DNA of 15,103 bases. Source: an uncultured Candidatus Melainabacteria bacterium (GTDB lineage: Bacteria > Cyanobacteriota > Vampirovibrionia > Gastranaerophilales > Gastranaerophilaceae). Position numbers and translations under genes: made by a program. The notes beneath the pieces are model-generated. The model saw only the letters and a list, made by a program, of their open reading frames with translations, was not told the DNA's origin and searched no databases. Shown here piece by piece: positions 14,705 through 15,103 of this stretch (within the stretch, counting starts at the first letter, position 1; the number at the start of each line of letters is the position of its first letter). The DNA lies in the NCBI GenBank assembly GCA_934717895.1, contig CAKUZO010000042.1:1-15103 (forward strand), read 5' to 3'.

Positions 14705-15103
14705 TTATTCTTTTGTATATTCAGCATCGATTACGTCATCATCGTTCTTTTTGTCTTCTGTTGATGATGAAGCATTTTCAGAGCTTGCTGTTGATTGTTC
14801 TTCTTTTTGAACAGCTTCGTAAGCTTTTTGTGAAATGCTAAACATTGTTTGTTGCAATTCGTCAGACAATTTTTTCAATTCATCTGTCGGTTTGTTTTCA
14901 TCAATTGCTTTTTGCAATGCTGCTTTTTGTTCGTCTAATTTTGACTTGTCTGCGGCATCAATTTTGCCTTCAAAATCTTTTACAATTCTGTCAGCTGAAC
15001 CGATTAAGCTTGTTGCATTGTTTTTAATTTCAGCTTCTTCTTTTTTCTTCTTGTCTTCTTGAGCGTTAGCTTCTGCTTCTTTAACCATCTTATCGATATC
15101 TTG
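14705..15103 (-). CDS. dnaK: Chaperone DnaK (Hsp70), C-terminal 132 residues only
   Basis: The frame enters from the right edge without a start, so this is the 3' end of a gene of about 630 codons. The visible part opens with QDIDKMVKEAEANAQEDKK, matching the helical lid of the substrate-binding domain (usual form I-E-x-M-V-x-D/E-A-E-x-N/H-A-x-x-D-x-x). Lid helices continue for about 90 residues. A Ser/Glu/Asp-rich flexible linker then leads to the conserved tail DDDVIDAEYTKE. DnaK is the cytoplasmic ATP-dependent folding chaperone. Codon use and composition fit the neighbours, and nothing looks broken. It converges on ispD, sharing the terminator region. Confidence 0.95.
   Translation of the reverse strand, partial: QDIDKMVKEAEANAQEDKKKKEEAEIKNNATSLIGSADRIVKDFEGKIDAADKSKLDEQKAALQKAIDENKPTDELKKLSDELQQTMFSISQKAYEAVQKEEQSTASSENASSSTEDKKNDDDVIDAEYTKE

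Noticed and set aside
14835..15062. Open frames on the plus strand opposite dnaK
   Set aside because: They are antisense shadows of a well-identified conserved gene and show no family pattern.

Overview
The window is a low-GC (mostly mid-30s %) stretch of bacterial chromosome. It looks like a diderm gut bacterium of the Gastranaerophilales / Melainabacteria (non-photosynthetic Cyanobacteriota) type. The lineage call is an inference. It rests on an ADP-heptose-type GT9 glycosyltransferase (LPS-like envelope), the MEP pathway (ispD), many signal-peptide proteins, cyclic-di-GMP signalling modules with GAF domains, and a secreted GH13 of a style I associate with that group. No marker gene proves it. 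There are no RNA genes, CRISPR arrays or intact mobile elements, and no gene-free stretch longer than about 155 bases.

Layout. (1) Positions 1 to about 745 form a foreign-looking, extremely AT-rich segment (about 22% GC by hand count, against about 34% just beyond). It carries the 3' half of a VirB4-type conjugation ATPase and the start of a further gene running off the left edge. The ATPase fragment is fused in frame to a double zinc-ribbon (zf-TFIIB) protein. This is either a real integration scar or an assembly chimera. (2) Positions 1159-2777, minus strand: a family 2 glycosyltransferase followed by an exported M48-like protein that has lost its whole zinc-protease active site, closed by a strong terminator. 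(3) Positions 2873-7317, plus strand: a compact signalling cluster of TPR-GAF-HD-GYP protein, exported TPR protein, orphan NarL/FixJ response regulator and pentapeptide-repeat protein, closed by a bidirectional terminator. (4) Positions 7404-11067: a secreted GH13 glycosidase (minus) divergent from a ROK sugar kinase and a GT9 glycosyltransferase (plus), suggesting glycan breakdown, sugar phosphorylation and envelope glycan assembly. (5) Positions 11075-14550, plus strand: a GAF-GGDEF-HD-GYP hybrid, thiL and ispD. (6) The 3' end of dnaK enters from the right on the minus strand.

How the genes fit together. Two cyclic-di-GMP proteins lie about 6.5 kb apart. One is a probable phosphodiesterase with an intact HD-GYP metal site. 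The other is a probable diguanylate cyclase (GGEEF plus an RxxD inhibitory site) whose attached HD-GYP has His changed to Tyr in the HD motif. The main regulatory surprise is in the start sites. Ten complete genes have a recognisable Shine-Dalgarno sequence. Three (ROK kinase, GGDEF hybrid, thiL) have none, and each instead has a -10-like hexamer 6-9 bases before the ATG, which predicts leaderless mRNAs. In two of these the upstream gene's stop codon lies inside that hexamer.
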